Shown here: positions 22,261 to 33,095 of the stretch, piece after piece
Layout of the letters: the number at the start of each line of letters is the position of its first letter
How positions within the stretch are numbered: position 1 is the first letter of the stretch
Assembly (NCBI GenBank): GCA_039090855.1
Contig: CM076991.1
Span: forward strand, 73,535,349 to 73,599,348
Origin: Macrothele yani
Lineage: Eukaryota > Arthropoda > Arachnida > Araneae > Macrothelidae
Direction: 5' to 3'
Length of the DNA: 64,000 nucleotides
The notes under the pieces: generated by a model
Database searches by the model: none
Told to the model about the DNA's origin: nothing
The model's input: the letters and a program-made list of their open reading frames with translations, nothing else
Program-made: the position numbers and the translations under genes

Positions 22261-23075
22261 TCAGTTCTCGCCCCTCGAAACTGACTTCTGAGAGTTTCCC
22301 GAAGCCTGCTCCTTAGACTTTTTTTTCTCTCTCAACCGTTTTCTACATTCGAAAATGCGATGCCATCTTAATCCACAATACCAGCACTCCATTTTTCTAG
22401 ACGGCGTATCACTTCTTCCCCGGCCAGGAGACGTAACAGAACGATGTTTAACATCTCTGCGAAGGAGATCCAAAAGCTCTTCGAGTTTAGTTTCGACTGA
22501 TGCATTGATCGGACTTTCAGCTACAGTCGCCATACGAACTGTTTTTCTAGGACTCCTAGAATGGCGTGATGAGTCAAATTTCATGGCATGTAAGACGGCT
22601 GACTTAAGTGAGTCACAATCCGCCATGCGCACTGAATCCTGAATGTCTGGATCAGCAATCGCTTCCACAAAATGTTGGTGCGCTATCGTGCCCTGTATAT
22701 CCGACGTACATTGCCCATACGCAAGCCTTGTCGTCCGATGTCGGTCGCGAGCTCTTGAAGTGACTCGTTGACCTCCTGCCTGCGATTTTTCAACTGAAGA
22801 ACAAGGAGTTGCTTTAAATGTCCCTCCGCAAATCTGAGTTCCAGGGCAGCGACGAGACAGGAATATTTTAAACGGCTCTCTTCCGACAATGTTTGTAGGA
22901 TATCAGCAGCTGCATCCCTCAATGATGCCGCAAGCGCGCATGCTTTCTCCCTTTCGCTCCAGCCGTTCACACTCGAAACCATTTCGAACTGGGTCCTGTA
23001 TACTCCCCAGCTAGTATTTCCGTCAAACGCGCCTGGTTTAATTCGGGTCGGCCTACTCAAAGCTTCGCTCATCAC
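22261..23075 (-). pseudogene. Gypsy 1 gag (frameshifted)
   Basis: The piece 23075-22683 starts MMSEALSRPTRI and resembles a retrotransposon Gag capsid region (FDGNTSWGVYRTQFE, then RDAAADILQTL). A frameshift separates it from 22668-22261, which ends with a CCHC zinc knuckle (CWYCGLRWHRIFEC, spacing C-X2-C-X4-H-X4-C) and a Lys/Arg-rich tail. Gag packages the RNA. The real start may lie further up (ATG near 23306), but that stretch has stops. Confidence 0.75.
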
Positions 23076-23609
23076 CCCGGTGACTTAAATTCCGACGAAC
23101 TTATTATTGCCTCACAATGTTGTACCATTTTCTCAATATCCCTATAAAATTTAGTTTGTTCTAACTTAGTACCATTAAATTCCCCAGAAAGTTTTTCCTT
23201 TACATCTCTACATTGAGTCTCGCACAAGTTACGAACGCTCTCTAAATTTTGTCATGAGCTGGCTGACTGGCACGAGTGGGACAAACAAAAGTCACATTTG
23301 TAGACATAACCGCAAACCTTGGGTGATTACGTGATAATTTTTTTAAAAGTAAGGGAAAAGAGGTTAATGCCAACTTCCTAAACCTTGAACTAATTACATC
23401 GACTACCTTTTTTGTAAATCTGTGATACTGACTATTGTACCCCGTAACCGATAAAAAATTATTTAATAAATCTAGAGGTTTTATGAAATACAGAGCAGAG
23501 ATTTATACACTCCCATAACACGCCTTCAACATCCCCCGGAAAAAAATATCTAAACACCCCTCCATTTGGAGATGCGTAACATATGCCCACACACACATAG
23601 ATGTATATA
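23076..23609 (-). other. Leader region upstream of Gypsy 1 gag
   Basis: No LTR, primer binding site or gene could be identified. A possible 5' gag extension beginning with ATG at about 23306 (minus) is broken by stops. The right part is plain AT-rich sequence ending at the Tc1 insertion. Confidence 0.35.
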
Positions 23610-24830
23610 CACTGAAGAGCAATTGAATTAGAGATACCTGTCTAGTAACGTGTAGCACCACCTTTCGCCCTGATGACGGCGGTGATTCGTCTCAGCATGG
23701 ACTCGACAAGACACCGGAAGCGTTGGGAAGCCGTACGGATCCACGACCCCTGAACAAGCTCCCACAGTTCGCGAAGATTTGATTGAGGGGGTCAGAGCCT
23801 AGAACATCTATCTCTCTTGATGGCATCCCAGATGTGCTCGATGGGATTGAGGTCAGGTGACCTAGCTGGCCAAGGAAGCGGGGTCATGTCCGGGGAGGTG
23901 TTCATCCAACCATTCGGATACAATTTGGGAGCGATGCCACGGTGCATTGTCTTGTTGCAGGATGAGGTCCTCTGTTGAAGACGCTAAAACGGGAGCAAAT
24001 GGTCGACCAGGATACCCCGGTAACGTTGACCTGTGATTGCCGATATCACACGCACCAGGGGTCCCATTTCAATCCACGAAAACAGTCCCCAGACGAGAAT
24101 GCCACCCCCCACACACCAGCTTGAAGAGTACCTTGCTGGCAAGAACGATCCATCGCTTCATGTGGTTTGCGCCGCACTCGTATCCCGCCATCCGCATGTA
24201 CCAACGTGAATCTCGACTCATCAGTCAAGGCAACATTTTCCCACGTGTCTTGGGTCCAGTGGCGATGTTCCCGCGCCCATGCTAATCTTTGTACCCTGTG
24301 ATGTGCGGTCAGCAGCGGTACCCTCGTGGGACGATGGCTTTTGTACCCCATAGCGAGGAGATGTTTCTGAATGGTGTGGCTGCATACACGTTCTTGTGCA
24401 CCAGCGTTAAATTGCCGAGTGATTTCTTATACTGTGGCCCGTCTATCCGCTGTTACAATGCGAGCTAGCCGACGATGACCCCGCTCATCCACACGGTTTT
24501 GTCCACGGCAGTTGGCCTTTGCAGGGATGGTTTTACCGGATTCGATGTACTCACCGTGCACCTGTGACACAGTGGCTCGTGAAAATCCCAGTGCCTGTAC
24601 GACTTCCGAGATGGAGTGACCCATTCGTCGGGCCCGACAATTTGTCCACGATCAAATGCGCTTAGATCCTTCGTCTTACCCATACTGCGTCCTACTCTTA
24701 CTGATTCCCGTCGCCTCTCTCCTTACATTGTCGGATCGCTGCATACGTCATGTCGTTTCCTTTTACAGAGCCGCCCACAGCACCACATTTGCATAACGCC
24801 AGCTGTCTCTAATTAAATTGCTCTTCAGTG
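23610..24830 (-). mobile_element. Tc1/mariner-superfamily element Tc1-A
   Basis: Terminal inverted repeats start CACTGAAGAGCAATT at 23610 and end AATTGCTCTTCAGTG at 24830, each flanked by TA (23608-23609 and 24831-24832), the target duplicated by this superfamily. Length is 1221 bp. The transposase lies on the minus strand and is broken. Confidence 0.9.
23900..24683 (-). pseudogene. Tc1-A transposase (broken)
   Basis: The N-terminus starts MGKTKDLSAFDRGQIV at 24683, then shifts frame to the helix-turn-helix segment (SEVVQALGFSRATVSQV) and RGQNRVDERGHRRLARIV. The catalytic part begins near 24351 (GYKSHRPTRVPLL, LAWAREHRHWT) and has LTDESRF with the first Asp. Further down, IQQDNAPCH (second Asp) is readable near 23960 in another frame. 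DDE transposases of this type cut and paste the element. Several frameshifts make it inactive. Confidence 0.8.
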
Positions 24831-24832
24831 TA

Positions 24833-25164
24833 TATACTGTATGTATATGTACTTTTCAATTTTTGCATTAGTTCTTTTTATCATCTTGTAGCATAGTTGT
24901 GAAAGCATTTAGTATGTGCATGAATTCCTCACCTTTACCTTGAAGTTACTTTTATCACAATTTATTATTTTTTTAATTTGAAGTCTATGTGAGTAGAGGG
25001 AAATGACCGATCCTGCTCGAAGGAGCAGCTCCTTCTAGGAGAAGAAGCAGGGGCGCGGCCTGGCGCAGAAGGATAGGGGTGTGGCACGGGCAGAAGGATG
25101 GGGGCGTGGTTTGCGGCGGGAGGATCAGAGGTCGTGGCAGGTGGCGCAAGTGTGTTGGGTCGAT
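24833..25164. other. Non-coding stretch with a GC-rich patch
   Basis: AT-rich to 25000, then a G-rich patch with repeated AGAAGGAT(A/G)GGGG phrases (25060-25110). No gene seen. Confidence 0.4.
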
Positions 25165-25380
25165 GCTGATGTACTGCCCCTGGCGGTGCTTTTTGGAACT
25201 TTCGATGGATCTTTGAGGGATGACAACGACCGTGTGGGGGAAAGTTGATGTGTACGCTATGTGCTGCTCCCTAGCGGTGCTTTTTGGAACTTTCGATGGA
25301 TCTTTGAGGCAACGACTGAGTGGGGGAATGGGGATGTATACGCGATGTGTTGCCCTCTAGTGGTGCTTTTTGGAACTTTA
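25165..25380. repeat. Minisatellite, ~88-bp unit, three copies
   Basis: The phrase GCGGTGCTTTTTGGAACTTT recurs near 25182, 25274 and (as GTGGTGC...) 25361, each preceded by a CCCCTGGCGG-like box and a GTATACGC-type stretch. Spacing is about 87-92 bp. The box resembles the one in the satellite arrays at 1-1110 and 49855-51950, though the rest of the unit does not. Confidence 0.7.
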
Positions 25381-28300
25381 TAATTTTCTTGGGACATTTA
25401 TTGGACTTTGACAAATTTTTGGGAAGTCTTTCCAATATCTTTTGTTTCTTCGAATTTGTTTTATTAAACTTATATTTTTAGATCTTCCGTGAGGTGTTAG
25501 GAGTTTTTATAGACGTTGCATTTTTTAACTGTTAATTTTTCCTTTCTCCAATTTTAATTTAGACGAGGAAATGCTTTGTTTGAAAAGATTTCATTCCTGT
25601 TGATTCATGTTCCGCTATCTTTTGTCCACCATTTTAGTTTCACCACGTTGTCATTTTGTGCGCCACATGTTTTGGGATGAGTCACAATTTTCTCTTTGTC
25701 TCAGACCATACCATTTTGTTTGCCACGTGTTTTGGGACGAGTCACTATGATGGATGACACCGCCGTGCTAGCAAGCAAAACCATGACCTCATCCAACGCC
25801 CTTTTCTCCTCCACAGGGTCAGCGCTTTTCTTGTGAACAAATGGAAGGAATTAAAAATGGGGTAAGAGGAGGAGTTGACGTCATTTGAGATTCTGTTAGA
25901 CACATTAAGCTCCAAGACTGATGTTTTTAATAACTTAATCATTTTGCAACGAATTTATTCCTTATTTTTTCCCCATAATTTCCCATTTTATATCAATAAT
26001 TTTTCAACGTAACGATTGTTTTTTATTTTCTTTGACCACGAAGGCTAAAGTGTCTGAAAAGAATATAAAGTTATATGATGATGAATGAACCGAGTAGGGG
26101 TAAGCTAAAATTCACATTAAAATTAAAATAGAATATTAAAAGAAGGAGGCTTCACGCATTTTCAACGGACGTACCAACATAAAGACGTTTTCCAAAGTTG
26201 TGTGCTGCAGACATAATATTAAAACATGATTGTTTATTAATGTATTTACGTGTTCATGGCATTTTCTGTTACTTTTTTAACGTTGTACCTTTTTCCACCG
26301 TACAAAGTGGCAATTCTTTATGCATAGTTAAAATGTTTTTTTTGTTTTTTCGTATTTTTTTTATTTCTTCATGATTATTCAGTGAAATGTACCTTTTAAT
26401 GCATTATCTTAATCTTTTTTTTTTTTTTTTTTTCTAAATGCTTGCGTACTCGTTAAACTTCTCGATGTACCAACATTATTTTATTTTCTAACTTTTCAAA
26501 CTAACAACTACTTTTATCGAGGCTTTATATTTTCTGATTCAAACAAGCAAACGTTTCTTCATTATTATTTCTTTTTCCTATGCAAACAACTTTTCTTACT
26601 TGCTTTTAATGAATGACTTAATCTGGTTTTCTATATAGCTGTTTCATGTTTGTGCAAGAAATATACAGATCTATAGCAGCTAGCTATACATAACATTTGT
26701 TCGTAACAGTATCTTTTTTTCTAGATTTAAACCAACATACGCTTCTTAACGACTTGATATCTGTTTTCTGGGGAACTTTCTTTTTCCTTCATTCAATTTT
26801 ATTCCAGACCATGAGACGAGGAAATTCTTCTTTAGAAACGATTTCGTTCCTGTTCGCAGTAATTATTGGACTTTGACAAAATTTTTGGGAAATCAAGCGG
26901 AAATGTAGACATGTTAATTCTGAGTCTTTCGCCCTTCTAATATTTTTTTCTAGTCGTAATGTTTTTCTTGTACTATGTAATCCCTCTTTTTTTTTAAAAT
27001 AACTTTTACGTTATTTCTTCATGTATTTTTTATATTTTTTGTATGTTTTGAGGAAGTTTTTTCGTGTAGATGTAATGAATTTTCTGGGAAACTTTTCTTT
27101 TTCCTCCATTCAATTTTATTTCAGACCATGAGACGAGGAAATGCTTATTTAGAAACGATTTCGTTCCTGTTCGCAGTAATTATTGGACATAGACTTCATG
27201 TTAATTCTGAGTCTTTCACCCCTGCAAAAATATTTTCTCGTAATTTTTTCGTACGTTTAAGAACTCTACAGATCTTTCCCAGTTAAAATTCTGCTGAAAC
27301 AATATTTTCTTACTTTATTTCGCATATCATTATAGCTTCCCAATTTTCGCTATTTTTCTTCTTCTATCTTTGAAATTTCGTTAAACTTCTCAATAGGTCA
27401 GGATTCTTTTTTTCTACTTGGTCAAACTTATTGAGTCCTTTTATTCAGACTATTTTTTTTTTTTCATTTCATTTCAGCAAACGATTATTTTAGATGTAAC
27501 AAATCATCAGATTTTTGATTCCTCATATAACATATTTTCCAACTTGCTTAAAAATATTTCTCACAGCTTGCATGTATGTTAAATATACATTTTTTTTTAT
27601 TCTTTTCTAGTTTGCTATACTTTTCGTGGACTGCCCCGACAGGAAAGCATTCATTGTCAAGACATACAATCTAAATCCTTTTTTCTTACGATAAAATTTG
27701 TAACCTTTGGGCTGTATATTTTTTTGTCTCGTCCGAAAAAAACATTCGTTCCAGAAGCATAGCGAGTAATTCCGTTCTTCCCCTAAACATTATTTTTTTA
27801 ACGTTTTACTAACTCACCAGAAAAGCAGTTATTCCCCACCACCATAGCGAAAATAAAGAAATTCTTACTGCTTTTCCCTACATATCGACTCAATCTATTT
27901 CTTTTCGAAATGCTGGTCATGTCATTTCAACTTAAATTTCATACTTTCACCAAAATTCATATTCTTAAAGGAGCTATTTTTTTTTACTTTATTTCATATA
28001 TAACTAAATTTTTATTGTTTACTTGCCTCAACAAACTCAGTAAGAACTCCCCTAATCTCATTCCTTTTCCTCATTTAGTTCGCTTTAAATTGAGATGTTT
28101 CAAAACTTTGCGTATATTTCATTCACTAAATGTCCAGTTCTTCCGTGTCTGTCCCTTCATTTTTAACTTCTGTGCCTGATGCATTTTTTCTTTAGACGTT
28201 TAGTTTTATTGATCTTTTCTTTCGTTTTAATTAGGTTTTCATTATCGTATTTTTTATTCATTGGCTCAGCAGAAAAAGCTTTCATTTTGGAGACATAGCG

Positions 28301-28778
28301 ACTAAGTCCATATTTCCTATAAACATTTTTTGTACGTTTTACTAATTCGTCAGAAAAACAGTTGTTTCCAAACTCCCATAGTGGAAATATCGTATTCCCT
28401 TTATTTTACTTCTTATATTTTTCCTTCTACCCAGTGTTGTATGATTCTTCAAACTTTGGTTTATTTTTACGAAACTTCTTTTTTTCTTATTTTTTTCTGA
28501 TTCAACCTATCAATCTTTTCCTATTGATTTAATTGCTCTTTTTTTCCATTAGACTTTATTTTTTTTGAACAGAAATGTATCTAAAATCGTCAGATGTATT
28601 CTAGTCTCTAAGACCGATTCTTCCCTATTTCAAAAAAAGTCATTGTAGGATTTTAATGTAAAGGCCCCTAAATCTTCAGAACTTACTTCCTTTTCATAGT
28701 TAGATACTAATTCCTCGAGGTTTACATTAAAACATGAAAGAAGAATTTACTGAAAATGTCAGTTTTTCTTAAAAATCT
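25381..28778. repeat. T-rich region with diverged ~300-bp repeats
   Basis: Two copies of a block (CAGACCATGAGACGAGGAAA, then CGATTTCGTTCCTGTTCGCA) start near 26807 and 27123 and extend over about 170 bp each; a more distant copy is near 25563. A second pair, near 27780-27850 and 28325-28390, shares ACGTTTTACTAA followed by TCACCAGAAAA or TCGTCAGAAAA and then CCATAG(T/C)G. Long T-runs occur throughout. No coding region is supported, and the 89-codon frame at 27910 is low-complexity. Confidence 0.6.
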
Positions 28779-29091
28779 ATAGCGTAAAAGTCTTTTCGAC
28801 TTCTACGCTGTTTTTACCCATCAATATACTAAGAAATAGTTCCTAAATGAAAGAAAACCTTAAAGGCCAGACGAAACAACAGAAGTCAACTTACGACTTA
28901 CGGAAAAGCTTTATTCAGGCTGTAGAAAACACATCGTAATACGGCATACTGCAGTAAACGCTCCACACATTATCACAACACTCCTATCAATAATCAGTTT
29001 ACAATCCAACGCTCGTAATAATCGCTCTCTTACAACGCTCTCAAGCAATAGATCAGTGGTCGTTTTCATCTCTTGCTCTTTTCAAGATCAG
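28779..29091 (-). repeat. 3' LTR of Gypsy element 2
   Basis: It begins TATAGCGTAAAAGTC and ends TTTTCAAGATCAG on the plus strand and matches 36206-36530 almost base for base. It contains an 8-bp insertion (CTTACGACTTACGG versus CTTACGG) relative to the other LTR. Confidence 0.85.
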
Positions 29092-30415
29092 GCATACGTC
29101 ACGTGCATTCAACCTCAATTGTGTTGCCAAACGTATTCGTTTGAGAGAAAAGATATTTCGTTAAGCGTGAAGAATACTGAGAATAAACTCACGATTTACA
29201 TAGGGAATGAAACTAAAAAAGGAAAGTTAATCTAGAATATACGTCACATCATCTCCCTCGTAATTTTTTTTTTTTTTTGCCAAGAACCTATCAATTTTGT
29301 AGAGGTATCCTTTCAAACAATCTGATCATTCATTCAACTCTTTCAGATAAGAACTTACAACATGGACGAAAAGATATGTTGATCCGTTGCTGTAACTGAC
29401 TTTGTACATATAGTCTCTAGACATCAATAGTTCAATAAACATTCATAGAAAAGTTTCTGTACGATATCAAATCTTCATTTTATACGTCGTGAGAAATACT
29501 TTGTCACAATACGTGTGGAGAACACTCATCAATATACATATGAGTAGCATAGTAGTAAAAAAAAACTGCGTATGGCAAGAAAAAAAACTACCACATTTTT
29601 AACGTGGTTAATTTACACATTCGTCCACTCCTGATAACTTCTCAAGAAAGACAAAACATTCAAACTAAGTTAATTGAATAGTCAACACTGTAATATAGTG
29701 TAAACTTAGTTAGTTGAAAAAAAAACTGCACTTGCAGAAAAAAATTCAACACCACCTCAACAAGTGTCAAGCACCCAAAAAGGTTAGACATGGAACAACA
29801 ACACAAAAACCTTTAACTGAGCCCTTGGCGGCCAGGGCCGACTTCGAACTACTCCCATGCATTCGCACATCGAATTTTTAGATGGGATAGTGGAAACCCT
29901 GGAATGCCCTATTCTGGGAGTGAAATCTTTATAAATATCAGCAAAAGCAATGCTGATTTTCATGTTATGCCGAAAAAGACAGCATGCCCAAAATGAATTG
30001 ACAAACATTTTTGTACTAAAAAAAAAAAAAAAAAAATTATAATGTGGCGCCACACCAAAAAAAAAAAAAAAAAAAAAAAAAAAAACATTACATACTGACA
30101 AGATGATAAGATATGATATATATTCGTTCTCAAAGTTTGAGAAAAAAGTTCTGTGGTACTTTGATTGCAGCAAAAGTTCAAATAAATAGCCTTTATAAGG
30201 CAAAGTTCTATGACTTTTGTTTGTCCTCACATTTTGTGATAAAAGTGCTGTGATTTTTTTTTCTTGAGGACAGAAAAGTTAAAATAAATAGTCTTTATAG
30301 GTATCAAAGTTCTGTGATACATTTTGAGTATAAGGAAAGATTTGTATGGTCTTCACAGAGCAAAGCTCGATATAGTAAAAAGTTCCTTTGAGCTTGAAGG
30401 TCAATTAAAAAAACT
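29092..30415 (-). other. 3' non-coding region of Gypsy element 2
   Basis: AT-rich. It has two long A-runs (30019-30036 and 30058-30085) separated by a short stretch holding the palindrome GTGGCGCCAC, and an imperfect direct repeat of about 45 bp (AAATAAATAG(C/T)CTTTATA near 30180 and 30280). No env-like gene. Open frames here run through the homopolymers and are not credible. Confidence 0.5.
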
Positions 30416-31165
30416 TTAACAGTACCTGTTGCTTGCAAATAATACCCGTGTGCGGACACGCTTATGTTGTTGTAGGGGTGACAACGGCACTCTCGAAGCT
30501 TCCCGCTTTGCAGGCTGAGGTTGCAAGTCACTGGATCGCCGGGATGTGTCAGGAATTCCCGCGGACAAGGCAAGCTGACCAGAAGATGCAGGGTCATCAG
30601 GCTGTCGCAAGGAAGTCACAGTCTGGAGCGAAGAGGTCTCAGGCTGGATCAAGGAAGTCCCAGGCTGGATCAAGGAAGTCCCAGGCTGGATCAAGGAAGT
30701 CCCAGGCTGGCTTGGAGACGAACCCGGAATCTGAGAAGGCTGAAGATCCGGTCGTTTCTTTGGTGGTCGAAGAAGCGGTATAAAACTAGAAGGGCGCTTC
30801 CGTGGACGACGAGAAACGGTGGAGGAAGGTATAGGTTCCGTCCGTCCCGAGCGACGATTCCAAGGACGAAAACCTGGCGGATGCAAATGCTGGACTCTAT
30901 GTCTGGATTGTAGGCCAGCACTAGAAGTTGCACTAGGAGAGTGTGGAACAGGAGGGGAAAATTCAGGCGGCGGACGCTTTGTAGGTTTAGGCACAGATGG
31001 CGAAAGAGGACGTTTTTGCCCTACTGCAGATTGATCAAATGTTCCTAAAGTAGGCAGCGGCTCAGCAGAAACAGAAGGAAAGATTTTTTTACTTGGAGAA
31101 TGAAGAACCTCAACAATATTGTCCGATGATTCAGATTCAGCAAGAGGCACAACTGTTTTAGGCAC
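30416..31165 (-). CDS. Pro/Ser-rich C-terminal tail ORF of Gypsy element 2
   Basis: A 249-residue open frame, MPKTVVPLAESESSD at the start, rich in Pro, Ser and Arg. It contains a 7-residue tandem repeat (QPGTSLI) encoded by a 21-bp DNA repeat at about 30619-30715. No domain is recognised. It follows the integrase C-terminus and probably continued from it (a short gap with a stop or shift at 31166-31222). Such disordered tails are found after integrase in some Gypsy elements; whether it was a separate protein is unknown. Confidence 0.5.
   Translation of the reverse strand: MPKTVVPLAESESSDNIVEVLHSPSKKIFPSVSAEPLPTLGTFDQSAVGQKRPLSPSVPKPTKRPPPEFSPPVPHSPSATSSAGLQSRHRVQHLHPPGFRPWNRRSGRTEPIPSSTVSRRPRKRPSSFIPLLRPPKKRPDLQPSQIPGSSPSQPGTSLIQPGTSLIQPGTSLIQPETSSLQTVTSLRQPDDPASSGQLALSAGIPDTSRRSSDLQPQPAKREASRVPLSPLQQHKRVRTRVLFASNRYC
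30619..30715. repeat. 21-bp tandem repeat, about four units
   Basis: CAGGCTGGATCAAGGAAGTC repeats with unit length 21 bp, so the reading frame is kept. It encodes the QPGTSLI repeats of the Gypsy 2 tail. Confidence 0.85.
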
Positions 31166-31222
31166 AGGAGAGATGGAACTACCTGATGATGAAATGTCAG
31201 TTCTTGTTCGTTTTCAGTTTTT

Positions 31223-31677
31223 TTATTTAAAACCAAAGGGAGGCTTTATGCGTGAAATAAATGGAGTGATTGGAGTATGAGAAGCAGATGAAAAAGAACC
31301 TCGTTGCACTCGACAAGAATATCCAGAGGAACTGGAAGCACTAGAACTCTCGTCTTTTGAGAAGGCAGGAGACGGAGGAGTTGAAATAATGACAGCACCC
31401 CGAGTGAATGGAATAATGTCAGAATGTGAATCGTTAAGAGTAGAAGCAAAGACCCGCTCAGACGAAGGTAGCGAATCGAACAGGATAGGAGTGGGGTCAA
31501 TAATTTCATCATCAACTATACATACTTGTGAAGTCCCACCCTCTGCCTGAGGATTCCTACTAGATTTAGGGTTAATAATTGCATCCGTGCTTCTAATAAC
31601 CCATTTTCTACATTGCTGCACATGAGCAGAATGTAGGGAGCCATCTGGCTTCTTTAATATGACATTATTAGTGTACA
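31223..31677 (-). pseudogene. Gypsy 2 post-integrase region
   Basis: On the minus strand, VILKKPDGSLHSAHVQQCRKW is followed by a Ser-rich acidic stretch (VDDEIIDPTPILFD, SSASSSSGYSC) that ends KPPFGFK. The first part is the usual end of a Gypsy integrase. It is separated from the GPY/F core by the duplicated block at 31678-31930. Confidence 0.65.
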
Positions 31678-31930
31678 CGACAAGAATATCCAGAGGAACT
31701 GGAAGTACTAGAACTCTCGTCCTTTGAGAAGGCAGGAGACGGAGGAGTTGAAATAATGACAGCACCCCGAGTGAATGGAATAATGTCAGAATGTGAATCG
31801 TTAAGAGTAGAAGCAAAGAACCGCTCAGACGAAGGTAGCGAATCGGAAAGGACAGGGGTGGGGTCAATAAGGACAGGGGTGGGTCAATAAGGACAGGGGT
31901 GGGTCAATAAGGACAGGGGTGGGGTCAATT
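31678..31930. repeat. Duplicated block and minisatellite inside Gypsy 2
   Basis: Positions 31678-31871 repeat 31310-31503 with a handful of mismatches, in the same orientation and 368 bp apart. Directly right of it the unit AAGGACAGGGGTGGGTCAAT occurs about four times (31848-31928). The block falls between the GPF motif and the HVQQCRKW motif of the integrase, so it disrupts that module. Confidence 0.85.
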
Positions 31931-31934
31931 CAAA

Positions 31935-32870
31935 GGGGCCTTCATATGAAGGTGCAAATTTTTTCACGAAGGTGTGTGCAACGGAGAATTGAAAATGAGT
32001 TTCCAATAAGACCAGATCTCCAACTGCGAGATCTGGTTCTCTCCGTTTCGCATTATAGTGCCTAGCTTGGCTTAATTGAGCTCGACTGATAGCAGTCCGT
32101 GCCTTTTGCGCAAGTAGTTTTACAGAATCAGGTGTTGGTCATTGGTTGATTTCATCGATAATGCCAGTTAAATTCTCAAAAGGAGTGCGGATTTTGCGCC
32201 CTAGAAAAAGTTCAGCAGGCGTAAGCCGCGTTGATTCATGAAATGATGAGCGAAGGGCGAAGCAAAACATTTCAACATATTCGTCCCAATGCTCATGATT
32301 ATTGCCAATGAAGGTTGAGATCATCTTTAGTAATGTTCTATTCTCACGCTTAGCCGGATTGGCTTGAGGGTGATATGGACTTATAAATTTATGTTTAATT
32401 TGAAGCCTCGCACACATTCGCTCAAATAACTCCGAAATGAACTGAACCCCGTGGTCAGAGACTACGGTACGGGGACAGCCAAATCGAGTAAAAACATTAT
32501 GTATTAGAGTATCACACATTACATCAGCCGTAGCTACTTTAATGGGGAATGCTTCTACCCATTTAGAAAAATTATCTGTAACAACTAAAATATAACGAGA
32601 CTTAGTTTTAGTTGATAATGGATAAGGGCCCAATAAATCTATAAATTTATTGGGCCAAGTTTCAAAAAAAGTTTCAATACATAATTATTGAACCACAAAT
32701 AAGGTGACCGGCCGGTCGTTTATTATCATAATTGTACTTTTGACAGTACTCACATTCGCGAATGTATGCGAGTATACTATTGTACATGCCCGGCCAGTAG
32801 GCTACGTCTCGGAGTTTAGTACGAGTTTTTCGTATGCCTAAATGGCCGGCAAGAGGAATATCATAAAATT
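31935..32870 (-). pseudogene. Gypsy 2 integrase
   Basis: The zinc-binding part is readable at 32865-32705 (LAGHLGIRKTRTKLRDV, then CEYCQKYNYD: His, His, Cys, Cys). The catalytic core, open at 32633-32139, shows VVTDNFSKWVEAFP, VSDHGVQF with the second Asp, and ANPAKRENRTLL with the Glu. The first catalytic Asp should lie just before GPYPLS, where the frame is broken by a short AT-rich disruption at 32640-32690. Downstream are AISRAQLSQARHYN and YEGPFEL (GPY/F module) to about 31935. Confidence 0.8.
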
Positions 32871-33095
32871 CGTATTATAAAGCCATGCGAAGAGACTGAG
32901 GTATCGCAGGGCGGTACTCAGCTCTCGAGTTCACAATTTTTTTATAATACAAAATACCATCGATGATCTCATAATTTTGACTACGACCCGCTAAAGAAGG
33001 TTCACTTGGAGCAGAAGAACCAGCGAGTAAGAAATTATAAATTTCCCCAAAATCTGGATCATTCGGCAGTTCAGAAATTATTTGCTCCCTTGAAG

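Larger units (their letters stand above)
16854..23310 (-). mobile_element. Gypsy LTR retrotransposon 1 (decayed, one LTR found)
   Basis: On the minus strand the order is gag (23075-22261), protease, reverse transcriptase, RNase H, integrase (to 18662), a 0.5-kb 3' region and a 1.3-kb 3' LTR (18146-16854). The pol order PR-RT-RH-IN is diagnostic of Ty3/Gypsy. Several frameshifts, stops and a deletion in the RT make it inactive. I found no second LTR upstream of gag: 23310-23609 does not resemble the 3' LTR, and a Tc1 element begins at 23610. Confidence 0.85.

Noticed and set aside
23660..23700. CTGATGA within Tc1-A as a further hammerhead
   Set aside because: No GAA core or stem I/III pairing at suitable distance; the bases are part of the Tc1 transposase end.
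29784..30230. 148-codon minus-strand open frame with a phenylalanine run
   Set aside because: It exists because long A-runs are open when read as TTT codons; it lies in Gypsy 2 non-coding sequence.
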